Notes under the pieces: model-generated | What the model was told of the DNA's origin: nothing | What the model saw: the letters and a program-made list of their open reading frames with translations, nothing else | Database searches by the model: none | Position numbers and translations under genes: made by a program | In this document: positions 52,092 to 60,508 of the stretch, in pieces | Layout of the letters: each line of letters begins with the position of its first letter | Numbering within the stretch: the stretch's first letter is position 1 | Assembly (NCBI RefSeq): GCF_009724245.1 | Contig: NZ_WNNK01000018.1 | Location: forward strand, 62,001-126,000 | Direction: 5' to 3' | Source: Pseudomonas spelaei | GTDB lineage: Bacteria; Pseudomonadota; Gammaproteobacteria; Pseudomonadales; Pseudomonadaceae | DNA length: 64,000 nucleotides

Positions 52092-52134
52092 ACAAAGGAT
52101 AATCAACCCTTATCAACGTTCCTGGTTCCTCTCG

Positions 52135-53022
52135 ATGCAATACGCTTATCCATTACTGGCCATTTTTATCTGGGCCGGCAATACCGTGATCAACAAACTG
52201 GCGGTGGGCGCGATCTTCCCCGCCGAGATTGGCTTTTACCGCTGGTTGCTGGCGGGGATGCTGTTCACCCCCTTCATGCTCAAGCCGGTCATTGCCAACT
52301 GGCCGCTGATTCGCCCCAACCTGGGCAAGATCTTCATCCTCGGCGTGCTGGGCATGGCGGTCTATCAGAGCCTGGCGTATTACGCCGCCACCCTGACCTC
52401 GGCCACCAACATGGGCATCATCCTGTCGCTGATGCCGCTGATGGCCTTGACCGCCGCCATCATCAGCCTCGGCCAGCGCCTGACCTTTGGCGCCCTGACC
52501 GGTGCGGTGCTGTCGTTTGCCGGGGTGCTGGTGGTGGTGTCATCCGGCAGCCTCAGTGTGCTGCTGCAACACGGCCTGAACCTGGGGGATGCGATGATGC
52601 TCGTCGCCACCCTCGCCTATGCGATCTACAGCACCTTGCTGAAAAAATGGCAGTTGCGCCTGCCGCCGCTGGTGTTGCTGTACTTGCAGGTGCTGGTGGC
52701 GGTGGTGGTGCTGTTTCCACTGTTCCTCAGCTCGGAAAAGGTCGGGCTGGGCTGGTCGAATATTCCGCTGGTGATGTACGCCTGCCTGCTGGCCTCGATG
52801 CTGGCGCCGTTGGCATGGATGCATTCGGTCAAACACTTGGGGCCGAGCCGTACCACGCTGTTTTTCAACTTGCTGCCGTTGATCACGGCGCTGATTGCGG
52901 CGGTAGTGTTGAAGGAACAGTTGGCGCTGTATCACCTGGTGGGGGGTGTGCTGACTTTGGGTGGGGTGATCTTGTCGGAGCGTTGGACCACGCCGGTTAG
53001 CCGGAAGGCCAGCGTCGCCTGA
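52135..53022 (+). CDS. DMT-superfamily (EamA) transporter
   Basis: This 295-residue integral membrane protein has ten predicted helices in two EamA repeats (about 5-135 and 150-285), starting MQYAYPLLAIFIWAGN. Family members export amino acids or other metabolites; no substrate can be read from sequence. It is divergent from the AraC-family regulator and followed by a REP doublet. Confidence 0.92.
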   Translation: MQYAYPLLAIFIWAGNTVINKLAVGAIFPAEIGFYRWLLAGMLFTPFMLKPVIANWPLIRPNLGKIFILGVLGMAVYQSLAYYAATLTSATNMGIILSLMPLMALTAAIISLGQRLTFGALTGAVLSFAGVLVVVSSGSLSVLLQHGLNLGDAMMLVATLAYAIYSTLLKKWQLRLPPLVLLYLQVLVAVVVLFPLFLSSEKVGLGWSNIPLVMYACLLASMLAPLAWMHSVKHLGPSRTTLFFNLLPLITALIAAVVLKEQLALYHLVGGVLTLGGVILSERWTTPVSRKASVA

Positions 53023-53030
53023 GACATCGC

Positions 53031-53098
53031 CTTCGCGAGCAAGCCCGCTCCCACACTTGAAATGCACTCCAAATGTGGGAGCGGGCTTGCTCGCGAAG
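53031..53098. repeat. REP doublet after the EamA gene
   Basis: CTTCGCGAGCAAGCCCGCTC... and ...GAGCGGGCTTGCTCGCGAAG, with GTGGGAG ends inward, between convergent genes. This is a third subtype (CGAGCAAGCCCGC). Confidence 0.88.
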
Positions 53099-53119
53099 AA
53101 CGATAACCCGGTCTACCCG

Positions 53120-54010
53120 TTAAACCCCGGCGGCCTTCAACCGCCGGGCATGTTCGACAAACAGCCTGATGGGCTCCGCCCCCTTGCCCACCAGCCCCAG
53201 TGACTGGTTGACGATATCGAAGTGATCCAGGGCGTAGTCATCACCAATCACCGTGCCCAGGTGCGAACTGTAGCGACCGACCATCCCATCGCACTGCCCC
53301 TTCTCACGAACGAATGTCCTGGCAAATAGCCGGCAGCTGCGGTTCGTCCCGTCAAACAGGTTGCGCCCACGGTCGGTCTTGCCCGGTTGCAAGGTGCCGG
53401 ACCAGGAGTAATAGCGCACACCATTGACCTCCTCGGCCCCCTGCCCGCCCCAGGTGTTCGGCACGCCCTGAGGATACTGACGATTGAACAGCGCCACGCC
53501 CTCACTGGTCAGTGAATGGTGGGAGGCGTGAATGTCTGCCGCAAATCGCGGGCCGCGATAGCCGGTTTCCAGCCAGCCCATCAGCACGCCAACACACCTC
53601 AGCAGCGCACTCATGATGCGGCCCTTGGCGCTATCCGCGGGGTAATGGGTGTGGATATGGTCCGCCAGCTCCGAGCCGTGGTTGGGGCCGGCCACTGACG
53701 TTACCGAGGCCACCCACTCCGGGCGCTTGGCCGCGGCATAACGTGCGGTCAGCGAGCCCTGGCTATGGCCGATCAAGTTAACCTTGTCGGCCCCGGTTTC
53801 CCGGCGAATCTGCTCGATCTGCACCAGCAACTGCTCGCCGCGCACCTCACTGGAATTGAGCGGCGCCACCTGCACCGGGAACACCTGCGCCCCACCGGCG
53901 CGCAACGCCGGGACGATGCCGTACCAATACGGGTACAGCACCAGGCGCACAAACCCGAGCATGCCCGGCACCAGCACCAGGGGATAACGTGTGGCCAATG
54001 ACTGCGGCAT
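53120..54010 (-). CDS. Triacylglycerol lipase, Proteus-type (family I.1)
   Basis: This 296-residue alpha/beta hydrolase should hydrolyse long-chain triglycerides. The sequence begins ATRYPLVLVPGMLGF with no signal peptide. The nucleophile is S83 in GHSQGS, with the catalytic Asp near CDGMVGRYSS and His near DDYALDHFDIVNQ. It follows the short, foldase-independent Proteus/psychrophile branch, in which the disulfide and signal peptide of secreted LipA are missing. The ATG at 54010 has AAGGA upstream. How it leaves the cell, if it does, is not clear. Confidence 0.92.
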   Translation of the reverse strand: MPQSLATRYPLVLVPGMLGFVRLVLYPYWYGIVPALRAGGAQVFPVQVAPLNSSEVRGEQLLVQIEQIRRETGADKVNLIGHSQGSLTARYAAAKRPEWVASVTSVAGPNHGSELADHIHTHYPADSAKGRIMSALLRCVGVLMGWLETGYRGPRFAADIHASHHSLTSEGVALFNRQYPQGVPNTWGGQGAEEVNGVRYYSWSGTLQPGKTDRGRNLFDGTNRSCRLFARTFVREKGQCDGMVGRYSSHLGTVIGDDYALDHFDIVNQSLGLVGKGAEPIRLFVEHARRLKAAGV

Positions 54011-54099
54011 GGAGCGAACGTCCTTGAAAGTCAGCGGATAGGCCCATCCTAGACCAGCCTCCGTGACCAAACCATGACGCTATTGGCGGCCCTGATACT

Positions 54100-54741
54100 T
54101 CAGAAGCTGCGAGCCAGTTCGCGCAATTGGCCCTCTGCCTCGTCGCTGGAGCGCCGGAAAACCTCGGCAACCGACTCCTCGCCCTCGACGGCAATCACCG
54201 TAATGTCATCGATCCCGATAAACCCCAGGGCCGTTCGCAGGTGCGGGTCCGCGTGATTCATCGCCTCGTACTCGCCCCCCGGGCCAAACCCGCTGCCGCC
54301 CCGGCTGGTGATGATCAACGCCTTCTTGCCCACCAGTAAACGCTGGTACTGGGCGACACCCTGGCTGTCCTGCGCCACATCAAAAGTCAGGCCCATGCGC
54401 ACGATTTGGTCGATCCAGGCCTTGAGGCCGCTGGGGATGCCGAAGTTGTACATCGGTACGGAAATCACCAGCAATTCGTGCCCGATCAACTCGCTCACCA
54501 ATTCATCGCTCAACTGTAAATCGGCCTGCATGGCCAGGGGACGCGCCTTGGGTTGCGGGTAAAAATTCGCCGCCACAAAGGCTTCACTGACATGGGGAAT
54601 CGAAGCCCGGCCCACTTCGCGACGCGTCAGTTGCGCCTCAGGATTGGCGGTCTGCCAGACATCGAGAAAAACTTCAGCCAGACGTCGAGAATGGGAACGT
54701 TCACCACGGGGACTGGCATGAATCGCGAGCATTTTTTTCAT
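54100..54741 (-). CDS. azoR: FMN-dependent NADH-azoreductase / quinone reductase
   Basis: This 213-residue flavodoxin-fold enzyme reduces quinones and azo compounds with NADH. The FMN phosphate loop ASPRGERSHSRRL is near residue 10, the MYNFGIPSGLKAWIDQI motif near 97, and the SRGGSG flavin loop near 145. It is divergent from a LysR regulator gene. The start MKKMLAIHASPRG at 54741 is chosen over an ATG at 54756. Confidence 0.94.
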   Translation of the reverse strand: MKKMLAIHASPRGERSHSRRLAEVFLDVWQTANPEAQLTRREVGRASIPHVSEAFVAANFYPQPKARPLAMQADLQLSDELVSELIGHELLVISVPMYNFGIPSGLKAWIDQIVRMGLTFDVAQDSQGVAQYQRLLVGKKALIITSRGGSGFGPGGEYEAMNHADPHLRTALGFIGIDDITVIAVEGEESVAEVFRRSSDEAEGQLRELARSF

Positions 54742-54847
54742 CTGTAAGGCCTTCACACGCTAGACTCAGGCAACCCGAATGGCCGCCTCTCTTGCTCACA
54801 AATCTAGAGCTGATCAGCCGGCCCGACAAATGAGCAAAAGTTAATCC

Positions 54848-54866
54848 GGATGACTTTAATTCATCC
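54848..54866. promoter_or_regulatory. Inverted repeat in the azoR/LysR gap
   Basis: GGATGA, spacer CTTTAAT, TCATCC. A wider pair TTGCTCA (54792-54798) / TGAGCAA (54831-54837) lies just upstream. Both are candidates for LysR-type binding between the divergent genes. Confidence 0.45.
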
Positions 54867-54878
54867 ATGGAGCCTCAC

Positions 54879-55778
54879 ATGTTCGCTGCACTGCCCCTGA
54901 CCGCCCTGCGCGCCTTTGAGTCAGCCTCACGCCTGTTGAGCTTCAAGGCGGCCGCCCACGAGTTGTCGGTGTCGCCAACGGCGGTATCCCATCAGATTCG
55001 CGCCCTGGAAACCTGGCTCGGCGTACCACTGTTCGAACGCCTGCCACGCCAGGTACGCCTCACCGCAGGCGGCGAGCGGTTGTTCCACAGCTTGCACGGC
55101 GCCTTGCTGGAAGTGGCACAAAGCGTCGATACCCTGCGTCCGCAGCGCAGCGCCGGTAGCCTCACCCTGTCCACCACGCCGGCGTTCGCCACCCTGTGGC
55201 TGGTGCCACGACTGGGGCGCTTCTACGCCGCCCATCCGGGAATCAGCCTGCGCCTGGACACGAACTGCGACGTGGTGGATTTGCGGCAGGACGCCAGCAT
55301 CGACCTGGTGATTCGCTACAGCCTCGACGATTACCTGAACCTGTACGGACTGTGCCTGTTTGATGAGCGCTTTGCGGTGTATGGCTCACCCGAGCAGGTC
55401 GCGCTGGCGAGTGAACGGCCACCGACCTTGATCAGCGTGCGCTGGCACAACTCCAAGCTCTACGCCCTGGGTTGGCAAGCCTGGTGTGCGAAAGCCGGCG
55501 AAGACTGGCTGCAATCCGACTCGTCAATGCGTGAGTACGATGAAGAGCACTACGCCCTGCAAGCGGCGATTGCCGGTCAGGGCCTGGCACTGGCCAGCAA
55601 TATCCTGGTTTCCGAAAGCGTGGCCAGCGGTTTGCTGGTGCCGTATCGACCGCAGGTCAGCGTCGACGGTGCCGGCTACAGCGCACTGTGCGTGCCCGGT
55701 CGCGAGCGGCACCCACCCGTCAGGGCGTTTTTCCAGTGGCTACAAGAGGAGGCGCGACTGTCAGGGCACGCGCTGTAA
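54879..55778 (+). CDS. LysR-family transcriptional regulator
   Basis: This 299-residue regulator of the GcvA-like group has an N-terminal winged HTH (PLTALRAFESASRLLSFKAA, VSPTAVSHQIRALE) and a periplasmic-binding-like effector domain (about 92-290). It is divergent from azoR and probably controls it. The ATG at 54879 has GGAG six bases upstream; an in-frame ATG at 54867 has no suitable site. Confidence 0.93.
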   Translation: MFAALPLTALRAFESASRLLSFKAAAHELSVSPTAVSHQIRALETWLGVPLFERLPRQVRLTAGGERLFHSLHGALLEVAQSVDTLRPQRSAGSLTLSTTPAFATLWLVPRLGRFYAAHPGISLRLDTNCDVVDLRQDASIDLVIRYSLDDYLNLYGLCLFDERFAVYGSPEQVALASERPPTLISVRWHNSKLYALGWQAWCAKAGEDWLQSDSSMREYDEEHYALQAAIAGQGLALASNILVSESVASGLLVPYRPQVSVDGAGYSALCVPGRERHPPVRAFFQWLQEEARLSGHAL

Positions 55779-55857
55779 ATCCGATAACGTTTTTTGCACC
55801 CTGTAGAACTCACAACTGGGCGCGATCACGCCAATGCGGATACTCACCGTAAACCAT

Positions 55858-55936
55858 TGTGGGAGCTGGCTTGCCTGCGATGCAGATACCTCGGTGTACC
55901 GAGGTGACGCTATCGCGGGCAAGCCCGGCTCCCACA
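55858..55936. repeat. REP doublet downstream of the LysR gene
   Basis: Outward-type inverted REP pair with an inner ACCTCGGT/ACCGAGGT stem. A third REP fragment (CTAGCTCCCACA) follows to 55952. It lies between convergent LysR and AsmA-family genes. Confidence 0.88.
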
Positions 55937-55972
55937 CAAGCTAGCTCCCACATTTGTTTCCGGTTTCGGGCG

Positions 55973-58042
55973 TTAGCCCTTCACTGTCTTCGGCGCCTTG
56001 CCTTCCTTCATCTGTTGCAACAACGGCGCACATTGGTTTGGCACATCACCACTCGGCGCAACCAACGCCAACAAACCCGCAGCCGGCCCGGCAATCAACC
56101 CCAATGCCACCATCCCTGCGCCCCGCAGCATCAACGGCACCGCCTTCACCCCGGCATTGGGCTTGATAAACGGCCCACTGACGTACAACGGTGAACGCAG
56201 GGAAAACAGACGGAAACCCTTGGACTCCGGCGTGATCGTCAAGTCCAGTTGCTCGCTGGCCATGTTCGCCGTGCCATCGATGTAAATGATCGCGTTCTCG
56301 GTATCGAACACAAACAGCCGGGTGGTGGCCAAGCCGGTCTTGATGCCGAAGTCCGCTGCGGCGCAGTTGATCTTCACTTCCTTGTCGCCAAACATTTTGC
56401 CGACCACGTAGTTACCGACGTTCAGCCCGGCGATTTCCATCAGCCCGCGACTGATGGCGCCATCGTTGATCAGCATCTTCAGATCGCCATTGGAGCTGCC
56501 CAGCAACGCTGCCACGGAGTTGCCGCGACCTGAAATATCCGCATCACCGTTGAGCTCACCGAAGCTGGTTTTCATTGGTTCAAAGGAGGGGAACAACTGC
56601 TTGAGTTTGAAGTTACGTGCGGTCAGCCGCGCACGCCCTTCCAGCGGGGTGATCCGGCCATTCAAGCGAATCTGCGCATCGAGCTTGCCCCCGGCCACGC
56701 CAAAACGCAGGGGCTCCAGGCTCAGCTCGCCATCGTTCAGCACCAGATGCGTGTAGAGATCCGTGAACGGCAATTCAGCACTGTGGACGATGCGCTTGCC
56801 GGTGAACTCCACATCGGCATCCATATCGCGCCAACGCTCGGTGCGGAACTCTTCCACCGGCAACACCTTGGTCGCCGGCTGTTTGCTCTCGCCACCACGG
56901 GCTTTTTGCTTGGCGTTGGAGTCAGCGCCAATCAACGGCGCCAGGTCGGTCATCAACAGCTGGTTGGAGACCAGCGCGCCGCTGAGCTTGGGCCGGGGCT
57001 GGCTGGCCAGGTACGCGAGGTTGCCGTGGATATCACTGTTGCCGATCTTGCCGTTGAAGTCGTCATAACGAAACGACGCACCGCCAGCCTCGTGCAGCTT
57101 GGCAATCAGACGGCCGTCGGTGGCATAGGCCGGCGAGTCCGGCAGGGTGACGCCGGTCAGCGGGTACAAGTTGCCCAGGCTGCTGCCGGACAGCTTCAGG
57201 CGCAGGTCCAGAGCCCCCAGGTTCAGTGGGTCAGTCAAGGTGCCCGCCAGGGCAATGCTGGTGTCGGCGATCTTCACCTGGGCCTGCAACGGAAATGGCT
57301 TGGCGGCGTCCTGCAAGGCCAGCAGGCCACCAATCTTGCCGGTACCGGCCAGTTTCTGACCGTGATACTGGCCTTTGACCTTTAGCGCGAACGCGTAGTC
57401 CTGAGGCGCCGAGCCCTTTTCCAACGCCTTTTTGGCATCGGCGTCACCCACGATCTCGCCGAAAGGAATCGGTTTGCCCAGCAAGTCGATCACTACATCC
57501 AGTTGGGTCTTGAGGGTTTGATCATCAAGGGTCACGTGGCCCTTGTCGAAACCGATGGCACCAATGTCCACCACCCAATTGGAGGGTTCCGCGTTGGGGT
57601 CTTTGGGGTCGAACTGGAAGGTCCAGTTGGCGCGGCCGTCGGCCAGGCGCTGCAGCTCGGCGCTCGGCTCAGTGAGGTCAATACGCGGGATAACCACGCG
57701 CTGAGCCAGCAGCGGCAAGGGCGAGACGCGCAGTTCTACACGCTTGAGGGTGACCATCTGCGGGCTTTTCGACCACTCGGGATTGCCCAGCGTCAGGTCT
57801 TCGGCCACCACGTGGGGCCAGGGAATCCAGGCACGCCAGCCGCCTTCATCGGGCTCGCGCTGCCAGATCACCGCCAGGTTGCCATTGATAGCAAAGGGAC
57901 GATGCAGTTCTTCGGAAACTTTGGCATTGAGGGGCGGCTTGATTCGGTTCCAGTCAAAAAATATCAGGACCAACACCACGACGGCGATGAGCAGAACGAA
58001 GCTGGCGCAGCTCCAGGCGAAAATTTTACGAGTGCGCGTCAT
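55973..58042 (-). CDS. AsmA-family envelope protein
   Basis: This 689-residue protein is anchored by one N-terminal helix (about 8-30), with a long periplasmic beta-rich body. It has the AsmA N-terminal domain (about 30-200; NRIKPPLNAKVSEELHRPFAINGN) and the AsmA C-terminal domain (about 480-600; RARLTARNFKLKQLFPSF, GDADISGRGNSVAALLGSSNG). AsmA-like proteins are bridge-like lipid transfer proteins thought to move phospholipid to the outer membrane. It appears monocistronic. Confidence 0.95.
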   Translation of the reverse strand: MTRTRKIFAWSCASFVLLIAVVVLVLIFFDWNRIKPPLNAKVSEELHRPFAINGNLAVIWQREPDEGGWRAWIPWPHVVAEDLTLGNPEWSKSPQMVTLKRVELRVSPLPLLAQRVVIPRIDLTEPSAELQRLADGRANWTFQFDPKDPNAEPSNWVVDIGAIGFDKGHVTLDDQTLKTQLDVVIDLLGKPIPFGEIVGDADAKKALEKGSAPQDYAFALKVKGQYHGQKLAGTGKIGGLLALQDAAKPFPLQAQVKIADTSIALAGTLTDPLNLGALDLRLKLSGSSLGNLYPLTGVTLPDSPAYATDGRLIAKLHEAGGASFRYDDFNGKIGNSDIHGNLAYLASQPRPKLSGALVSNQLLMTDLAPLIGADSNAKQKARGGESKQPATKVLPVEEFRTERWRDMDADVEFTGKRIVHSAELPFTDLYTHLVLNDGELSLEPLRFGVAGGKLDAQIRLNGRITPLEGRARLTARNFKLKQLFPSFEPMKTSFGELNGDADISGRGNSVAALLGSSNGDLKMLINDGAISRGLMEIAGLNVGNYVVGKMFGDKEVKINCAAADFGIKTGLATTRLFVFDTENAIIYIDGTANMASEQLDLTITPESKGFRLFSLRSPLYVSGPFIKPNAGVKAVPLMLRGAGMVALGLIAGPAAGLLALVAPSGDVPNQCAPLLQQMKEGKAPKTVKG

Positions 58043-58411
58043 TGCACAGGACTCCTGATTACGACTGAGCGTGCGCGTTACGACGCACGTTAGGACTACA
58101 GCTTATATGGCTACGACTGACAAACGGTGTAGGGGTTTAACCCCAATGGCCAATTAGACGGAAAAAAGCTGCTTTTTTGACCACCCAGACAACTTCCATC
58201 ATCAATGACGCACCGTTGTTACCCACGTCTGTGTCGAAAATACCCAGCACGGTGCAAAACCGCGTGCTTGAGATGCGCGAGATAGAGCCTCCGCAGGGAA
58301 CAATCAATTCTGTTGATTATTACCATTGTGTTTATGAACTTTTATATCGACTTATCAAGAGTAGCATTAGCTCTGTACCCAATTTATCGCCCTCCCAAGG
58401 AGCAACCCATC
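58043..58411. other. Intergenic region before the repeat protein
   Basis: It contains a 17-base odd palindrome, AAAAAAGC-T-GCTTTTTT (58162-58178), and an AT-rich stretch at 58300-58370 likely to hold the promoter of the repeat-protein gene. A frame at 58177-58485 has no ribosome-binding site and no family look. Confidence 0.45.
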
Positions 58412-58870
58412 ATGAAACGCCAATTACTCGCAAGCTTTGTACTATCGGTCCTGGCCACCAGCGCATTTGCTCTCCCAGCGTCTGAACAAGCCACCCCACA
58501 AGTCAAAGCTGACGCCGCACATTTCAGCCAAACCCTGGCTCGCAGCGGTTCGCAAGAAGACGAAAACCGCGACTACGCTAAAGGCGTCGCTGAAAACGGT
58601 TCGGAACAAGCCAACAAACGCGCTTACACCGAAGGCGTAGCTGAAGGCGGTCGTGATCGTCTGGAACAGAAAGGTCTGGTTGAAGGCGGTGCTGAACAAG
58701 CCAACAAACGTGCCTACACCGAAGGCGTAGCTGAAGGTGGCCGTGATCGCCTGGAACAGAAAGGCCTGGTTGAAAACGGTTCCGACCGTGCCAACGCACG
58801 CGCTTACGCCGGTGCTGTCGCTGAAGGCGGTGCTGATCGTCTGCAAGAACTGCATCAAGCCGCGAGCTAA
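58412..58870 (+). CDS. Exported protein with 30-residue tandem repeats
   Basis: This 152-residue protein has a clear signal peptide (about 1-20, AFA-LPA). The mature part is strongly hydrophilic and repetitive, with a 30-residue unit around EQANKRAYTEGVAEGGRDRL that repeats at 90-base intervals (58604, 58694, then a diverged third at 58784). There are no cysteines and few hydrophobic residues, suggesting a helical or disordered secreted or periplasmic protein. I know similar Pseudomonas proteins loosely labelled phage infection protein, but no function is established. AAGGAG lies nine bases before the ATG and a strong terminator follows. Confidence 0.82.
   Translation: MKRQLLASFVLSVLATSAFALPASEQATPQVKADAAHFSQTLARSGSQEDENRDYAKGVAENGSEQANKRAYTEGVAEGGRDRLEQKGLVEGGAEQANKRAYTEGVAEGGRDRLEQKGLVENGSDRANARAYAGAVAEGGADRLQELHQAAS
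58604..58783 (+). repeat. 90-base tandem coding repeats
   Basis: Two near-identical 90-base units (58604-58693 and 58694-58783), followed by a partial diverged unit, all in frame. The high DNA identity suggests recent duplication and potential for length variation. Confidence 0.85.
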
Positions 58871-58885
58871 GCCTGTGCTGGCCCT

Positions 58886-58921
58886 GAAAAAAAGCCCGAT
58901 TCTGCCGAATCGGGCTTTTGA
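58886..58921 (+). terminator. Terminator after the repeat protein (bidirectional)
   Basis: AAAGCCCGATTC (58891-58902), loop TGCC, GAATCGGGCTTTT (58907-58919): a 12-base perfect stem with A and T tracts on both sides. Confidence 0.9.
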
Positions 58922-59024
58922 CTTTATGTAACCCACAACACCCTTGTCCCGCCTCAAGTTCGACGCCAGTAAAGTTGTTTTGCTAGAGTGCGTCGCTGTC
59001 CTGGTCCACAAAGCCCACCCGCCC

Positions 59025-59657
59025 ATGCTGCCCCGCGCTGAACAGAAGCAACAGACCCGCCTTGCCTTGATGGACGCAGCCCGCCATCTGATGGAGTGTG
59101 GTCGAGGGTTTGGCAGCTTGAGCCTACGGGAAGTCGCAAAAACCGCGGGTATCGTGCCCACCGGTTTCTACCGCCACTTTGACGACATGGATCAATTGGG
59201 CCTGGTATTGGTCAGCGAAGTGGGCCAGACCTTCCGCGCCACTATTCGCCTGGTGCGCCACAACGAATTCGTCATGGGCGGGATTATCGATGCCTCGGTG
59301 CGGATCTTTCTCGACGTGGTGGCTGCCAATCGCTCGCAATTCCTGTTCCTGGCCCGCGAACAGTACGGTGGTTGCCTCGCAGTTCGCCAAGCCATCGGCG
59401 CTTTGCGTGAAGACATCACTTCGGACCTCGCGGCCGACCTGACCCTGATGCCCAAACTCCAGCACCTGGACGCTGAAGGCCTGCACGTCATGGCCGACCT
59501 GATCGTAAAAAGCGTGTTCGCCACCCTCCCCGACATCATCGACCCACCCGCCGAAGCCCTGCCGGCGCATCTCACGCCCCAGGCCAAGATCACCCAGCAA
59601 CTGCGTTTTATCTTTATTGGCCTCAAGCACTGGCAAGGGCTGGGCAGCACCGAGTAA
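59025..59657 (+). CDS. desT: TetR-family regulator, DesT/FabR-like
   Basis: This 210-residue repressor is of the FabR/DesT group, which sense acyl-CoA and control fatty-acid desaturation. The N-terminal HTH reads RAEQKQQTRLALMDAARHLM and SLREVAKTAGIVPTGFYRHF. The C-terminal domain is helical and ligand-binding. The position just upstream of ureEFG matches PA4890 (DesT) in P. aeruginosa, but the desaturase genes desCB that DesT controls there are not in this window. The start at 59025 is the family start; the frame extends to 58944. Confidence 0.85.
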   Translation: MLPRAEQKQQTRLALMDAARHLMECGRGFGSLSLREVAKTAGIVPTGFYRHFDDMDQLGLVLVSEVGQTFRATIRLVRHNEFVMGGIIDASVRIFLDVVAANRSQFLFLAREQYGGCLAVRQAIGALREDITSDLAADLTLMPKLQHLDAEGLHVMADLIVKSVFATLPDIIDPPAEALPAHLTPQAKITQQLRFIFIGLKHWQGLGSTE

Positions 59658-59662
59658 TACGG

Positions 59663-60172
59663 TCAGCGCACCACATGAAAACGCTTGGCGATGGTGTAGT
59701 GCTTGTTCCAGTAGTTGTTAGCCAAAGAGTCGATACGGATGTTCTTGCCGGTGCGGGGCGAGTGAATGAACTTACCCTTGCCTATATAAAGGCCAACATG
59801 GCTGATCTGGCCACGCCCATTCCCCTTGAAAAACACTGCATCGCCTGGCTGTAGCGCATCGCGCTTGACCGTGGCCGCCGTTGAACGGTGCATCGCTGCC
59901 GTGGTGCGGGGCAGCTGGATATTGGCTTCGGTCTTGAACAGATAGACCAGCAAGCCACTGCAATCGAAGCCCTGGCCCACTGAAGCGCCGCCCTGTTTGT
60001 AGGGTGTGCCCAGCAATGTATGGGCGCGGTCGATGACATTGTCGATAGACAGTGAAGGCGCTCCTCTCAGTGCAGCCGCCCCACTCAACGAGGAGGCATG
60101 CGGCTGAATATTCGCAGACGACGAAAAACTGACGAGACACAGGAAAAATAAACATAACGATGACTTGAACAT
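59663..60172 (-). CDS. NlpC/P60-family peptidoglycan endopeptidase
   Basis: This 169-residue exported cysteine peptidase cuts D-Glu-mDAP type bonds in peptidoglycan. A signal peptide (about 1-20) is followed by an NlpC/P60 domain (about 43-165) with catalytic Cys in FDCSGLLVYLF, His in ISHVGLYIGKGKF and a second polar residue in FIHSP. It resembles small Spr/MepS-type enzymes but has no lipobox cysteine. Somewhat AT-richer than its neighbours. Confidence 0.92.
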   Translation of the reverse strand: MFKSSLCLFFLCLVSFSSSANIQPHASSLSGAAALRGAPSLSIDNVIDRAHTLLGTPYKQGGASVGQGFDCSGLLVYLFKTEANIQLPRTTAAMHRSTAATVKRDALQPGDAVFFKGNGRGQISHVGLYIGKGKFIHSPRTGKNIRIDSLANNYWNKHYTIAKRFHVVR

Positions 60173-60508
60173 GACAGATGCCGCAGTGGTTAAACACGAG
60201 CGGCATCCTAATCAAAGGGGGCGTAACAAAATGAACGGGGAATCCCGAAGTTACGTAGGACAAATCCTTTAATCCAACAACAAGAAAAAGATGAAGGAAG
60301 TTTCACTCAATACAGCCTGTTAACAGCAGCGAATAGCCCGATTCCGGTGCTATAAATCCGCCAACGCACCAAAATGAAACATTCAGAAACGTCTTAACGC
60401 CCTATCGGGTGGCACGAAAGCGCCCACCTGCAGGGAATTCCTACTCTCCGCGTGATTGGCAAGGCCCTTGCTCTAGCTTGCTTATCGTTCATAGCTGGAA
60501 GCCTTCTG
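60173..60508. other. Intergenic region carrying the ureE control sequences
   Basis: It separates the divergent NlpC and ureE genes. It contains an NtrC-like sequence (GCACCAAAATG, 60366-60376; ideal is GCACCA-N3-TGGTGC) and the sigma-54 promoter at 60456-60472. The remaining 190 bases on the NlpC side are AT-rich and probably hold its promoter. Confidence 0.55.
60456..60472 (+). promoter_or_regulatory. Sigma-54 promoter of ureEFG
   Basis: TTGGCAAGGCCCTTGCT matches YTGGCACGNNNNTTGCW at all but one fixed position, with exact GG-N10-GC spacing (GG 60458-60459, GC 60470-60471). The predicted start is about 60483, 26 bases before the ureE ATG. The NtrC-like site is about 110 bases upstream of that start. 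Confidence 0.75.

Noticed and set aside
58177..58485. 102-codon frame before the repeat protein
   Set aside because: No ribosome-binding site, overlaps the signal peptide region of the better-supported gene, and looks random.
58604..58783. Possible CRISPR-like array
   Set aside because: The repeats are 90-base contiguous coding units in frame with no spacers.
60410..60426. A first sigma-54 candidate (GGTGGCACGAAAGCGCC) before ureE
   Set aside because: The -24 part fits but the -12 part lacks the GC at the right spacing; the element at 60456-60472 fits far better.
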